Shown here: piece after piece, positions 61,098 through 64,000 of the stretch
Numbering within the stretch: position 1 is the first letter of the stretch
Layout: each line of letters starts with the position of its first letter
Origin: Mangifera indica
Taxonomy: Eukaryota; Streptophyta; Magnoliopsida; Sapindales; Anacardiaceae
Direction of reading: 5' to 3'
Assembly (NCBI RefSeq): GCF_011075055.1
Contig: NC_058149.1
Location: 1,503,001-1,567,000, forward strand
Length of the DNA: 64,000 nucleotides
Translations under genes and position numbers: made by a program
The notes under the pieces: model-generated
Databases searched by the model: none
What the model saw: only the letters and a program-made list of their open reading frames with translations
What the model was told of the DNA's origin: nothing

Positions 61098-63074
61098 TAT
61101 GTGGTTTAAGAGAGTTGTATGTCAACATTTTATTATGTGCGTGAGTATGGTGTTAGAGTGGATGTTCTAAAGTCAATTATCTTGTTGATTCATTAATATT
61201 GATTTGTATTTGAGTCATGTTTATTTCACATTTTTTAAATTAGATGAATGTCTATGGTAGAACTGTCTCATGGGAATCAATGTATATCAATGATTATAAG
61301 AACCTTATGTGTACACATGATAGTCATTTTGAAAATGTTTGTACTCTCAGTAATATTTTGACCTATGACACAAATAATATAATTAAGATTATCGTAATGT
61401 TGAGTAACTATACTAAAAAATAGTGATAAGTCTAATATGTTAAGATTACTCATTGACACTCTGATGTAACATATAGGTGGTATGTTGAATAAACATGTTC
61501 ATTGGACAGATCTACCAAAAAGGTTTAATATGGATATTAACTCTAGTATTTATGAAACACATCCTCTGATAAACAACAATACATGTAATCTTTTGATTTG
61601 AGGTTATTAAACTATTTTACACATAAATCAATATAATTTGACATCAATCCAATGTAGTTCATAAGAAATAATGATCATAATGGTGGTAATTAGCTATACT
61701 GAGAGATATATGAAAACTATATTAAATCAATAAATGAATTATTACTCTTAGATATGAGATTATATATTTCTGTTAAGCCTACTCACAAATATCAATGTCC
61801 ACTTAAATTTGTGATCACAATAAAATTAGGTTGTTATTCAACTTAATATTATCCATGAAAACACCCACTATTGTGTTATACTATATTGTTACCCATTTAA
61901 GCTAGATTATAAAAAGAACAACAAATAGCGAAAAAAGATATTCGGATTTTTAAATTATCACAAGAGATCAATAATACCCTTCATAAAGGGTGTAAATGTT
62001 ATTCCATATGAGTGGAATTATACTCTCAGATTTTCTTATTGAATGAACCAAGTTTTTTTCAGTTCCTTTTTTTTTTCTTTTGGCCAAGGGGAGACCTCAG
62101 CGATTTTGTCATTGTTTACCAATTAAAATCTAAGTTTCGATTTTAAGAAGTTATAATGGATGCAAATCTCTTTTTAGTATTTATGTTTAGTTTTGAACAT
62201 AGAACGAGAAATGAATGAATTTCTCAGTAAAATGTCTCTTAAATGAGACAAAAGCAACAGTTCCATGAGTGATCATTTTAATTTTGTAAAAATGGCAATA
62301 AAATGTCTAATAGTATGGATATTGATATACAATTCTAACCCTTTTTTTTTTCTGTTCACTATTGCTTAAAATTTCCTAAATGTGATGAATCAAGCTTAAA
62401 ATCATTCAAATTTAGCAAGCTTAAAATATGTACAAGAAATAATCAAACTACATGCCAAAATAAATGTGATGAATGAAAATATTGATAGCAACAAACAAAC
62501 ATCTCTCCTAACAGCAGTAAGAAACTCCTAAAAATTAGGTTAAATGACTCTAAATTCCAATCAATGAAATAAGAGACAATCTAAACACCAAGATTAAAGA
62601 TTAAAAAATAATCATTTAGTGATAAATAAGACATTTTGTCATGCGACTCATTAAATAACCTATACCAGGAAGATAAAATTCATACGATTTCTTACACAAA
62701 AATTAAAATAACCAAAAATAGTTAATAAAATTTGTAGAGTTATAGATTTCACTTAAGTGCACATCACTGGTTAACGGAATCGAATTGAAAGAAACAGGCT
62801 AATGAAGGTAGTCTGAAGGACGCAGACTGGAATGAGAGTGGGTCTAACATTTACTTACTAGAAGATTTTGAATTTTAAGGGTAGGCCTAGGTGCTGGTTC
62901 TGCCACAGCATGAATAATAAAGCCATATTTTTATTCTATTTTCATTGAATTACAAACCTCCCATATATTCTATTACATTGATGAGAAACAAATTTTGTGT
63001 TTGAGTATACTACGTTAATTTGAATAGGTTTCAAGAATTAATTTGATTTTAAGCCTTGAAAGTGTATAGGCCAA
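61098..63074. repeat. Block C 3' flank, no gene
   Basis: Close match to 14957-16632. The bases at 62080-62360 are absent from block A. No coding frame is shared intact between the two copies. Confidence 0.75.
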
Positions 63075-63835
63075 ACTTTGAAACAAGGAGGTTAATGATA
63101 CAGAAAAAAACTAGGAGGTTTTATGGCAATTTGCTATGTAAACTTAAACGTATAAATTGGGAATGTATGTGAGAATATTGTAAGCTAAGGGGTCAAACAA
63201 ATTTGTTATATTGATGTTTAACCATAGAACTGGGATTTCATGCTAGAAAGTTTGGTATATATGTGCTAAACTTTAAATATGGGGTATTGTTAGATATAAA
63301 AGCTGGGGGGTTTTCTGTTATTTTCATTTATGGCAGTACAAAGTTTAATTTGGGGGTGCATATGTAATAATTATAAGCTCAAAGGCAAAAAAAATTGTTA
63401 TACTAATGTTTAACCCTAGACTCGAGATTTCATGCTTGTCATACTTTAAATATGAGGGGTAAATTGATAAATATAAAAGCCATAGGGCTTTTATAAATTT
63501 TCTATGTCATGCTAGGAAGTTTAATTTGATGGTGCATACGTAAATATTATAAGCTAAGGAGGCTTAAAATTTTTTTTTTGTACTGATGTATAACCCTAAA
63601 CACGAGAGCTCACAAGAAAAAGTTTTGCCTATATGCCAAATTTTACATATGAGGGTAACTTGATAGAAATAGAATATATACTTTTATTGTAATTATCCTT
63701 TATAGCACTAGTTAGATTAATTTAGGGGAGTATATGTAACTTTTAAAAACTAAGAGGGCAAAACTTGTGTTACCGAGGGAAATTATGATAAAACCCCGTA
63801 GATTATATATATATACTTAACAACCCACCCACTTA
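63075..63835. repeat. Four ~185-bp tandem units, block C
   Basis: Same array and order of units as at 16633-17400, with scattered substitutions and small indels. The remaining bases to 64000 follow block A to about 17573 and hold no gene. Confidence 0.7.
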
Positions 63836-64000
63836 GTAGATATCAAATATTAGCATTCCAATATAAAATTTAGCGGGAACACTATATTTCATGAAAATAT
63901 TTAGTTTTTATATTTTGCACCTACACCCTTGAAAACACTATTGAAAACCCCTTATAGTCTTAAACCTTGCACTTAGCTTCCAAATTGAAGTTCCATGTTT

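Larger units (their letters stand above)
48425..64000. repeat. Block C of the local gene array, running off the window
   Basis: Starts TCCACCACGTGTACAACCCC as at position 1 and follows block A to the end of the window, which corresponds to about 17570 in block A. MULE-3 and the stretch at 52025-53450 are extra. It holds the only intact gene of the array. The stretch 48425-52024 is non-coding flank. Confidence 0.9.

Overview
The window is nuclear DNA of a flowering plant, probably a eudicot; the species cannot be named from the sequence. It is very AT-rich and dominated by transposons. It carries plant-type DUF4220/DUF594 genes, hAT elements with 8-bp target duplications, Mutator-like elements (MULEs) with 9-bp target duplications and Ulp1-type cargo, and a degenerate Copia retrotransposon with a tRNA-iMet-type primer site. 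There are no rRNA or tRNA genes that I can support, no CRISPR array and no bacterial-type operon.

The backbone is a local array of a repeated block, each block once holding one DUF4220/DUF594 gene with its own 5' and 3' flanks. Block A (1-17580) has a nearly complete gene at 12909-14956, broken by a 4-bp deletion. Block D (about 20640-23900) is an old, heavily decayed copy with only scraps of the gene. Block B (29022-46441) keeps the 5' flank but only the first nine codons of the gene; it is then joined to a 3' flank in inverted orientation (46442-48424). Block C (48425-64000, running off the window) has the only intact gene, 59046-61097, 683 codons.

Transposons explain most differences between the blocks. 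MULE-1 (1177-8785) sits in block A, carries a Ulp1-like protease relic, and is itself hit by a small hAT (7995-8578). Between A and B lie a decayed hAT (about 17834-20616), a TA-flanked MITE (21395-21553), a short non-autonomous hAT (21972-22863), a decayed Copia element (23897 to about 26900), and a second copy of the first part of the decayed hAT (27340-28302). Block B contains a young hAT (29113-32317) with perfect ends and a one-frame transposase interrupted by three stop codons. It also contains MULE-2 (35434-45405), about 10 kb, with a divergent pair of genes: a DUF1985/Ulp1-like protease on + and a MuDR-type transposase on -. Block C contains a truncated MULE-3 (54254 to about 57766), related at its end to MULE-1.

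The parts that most merit a second look are the loopless palindromes shared by two hAT families next to the transposase promoter end, the long inverted tandem arrays inside all three MULEs, the catalytic-site losses in the transposase and Ulp1 copies, and the breakpoint that beheads the block B gene. I saw no clearly new biochemical system; the biology here is nested transposition acting on a local plant gene family of unknown function.
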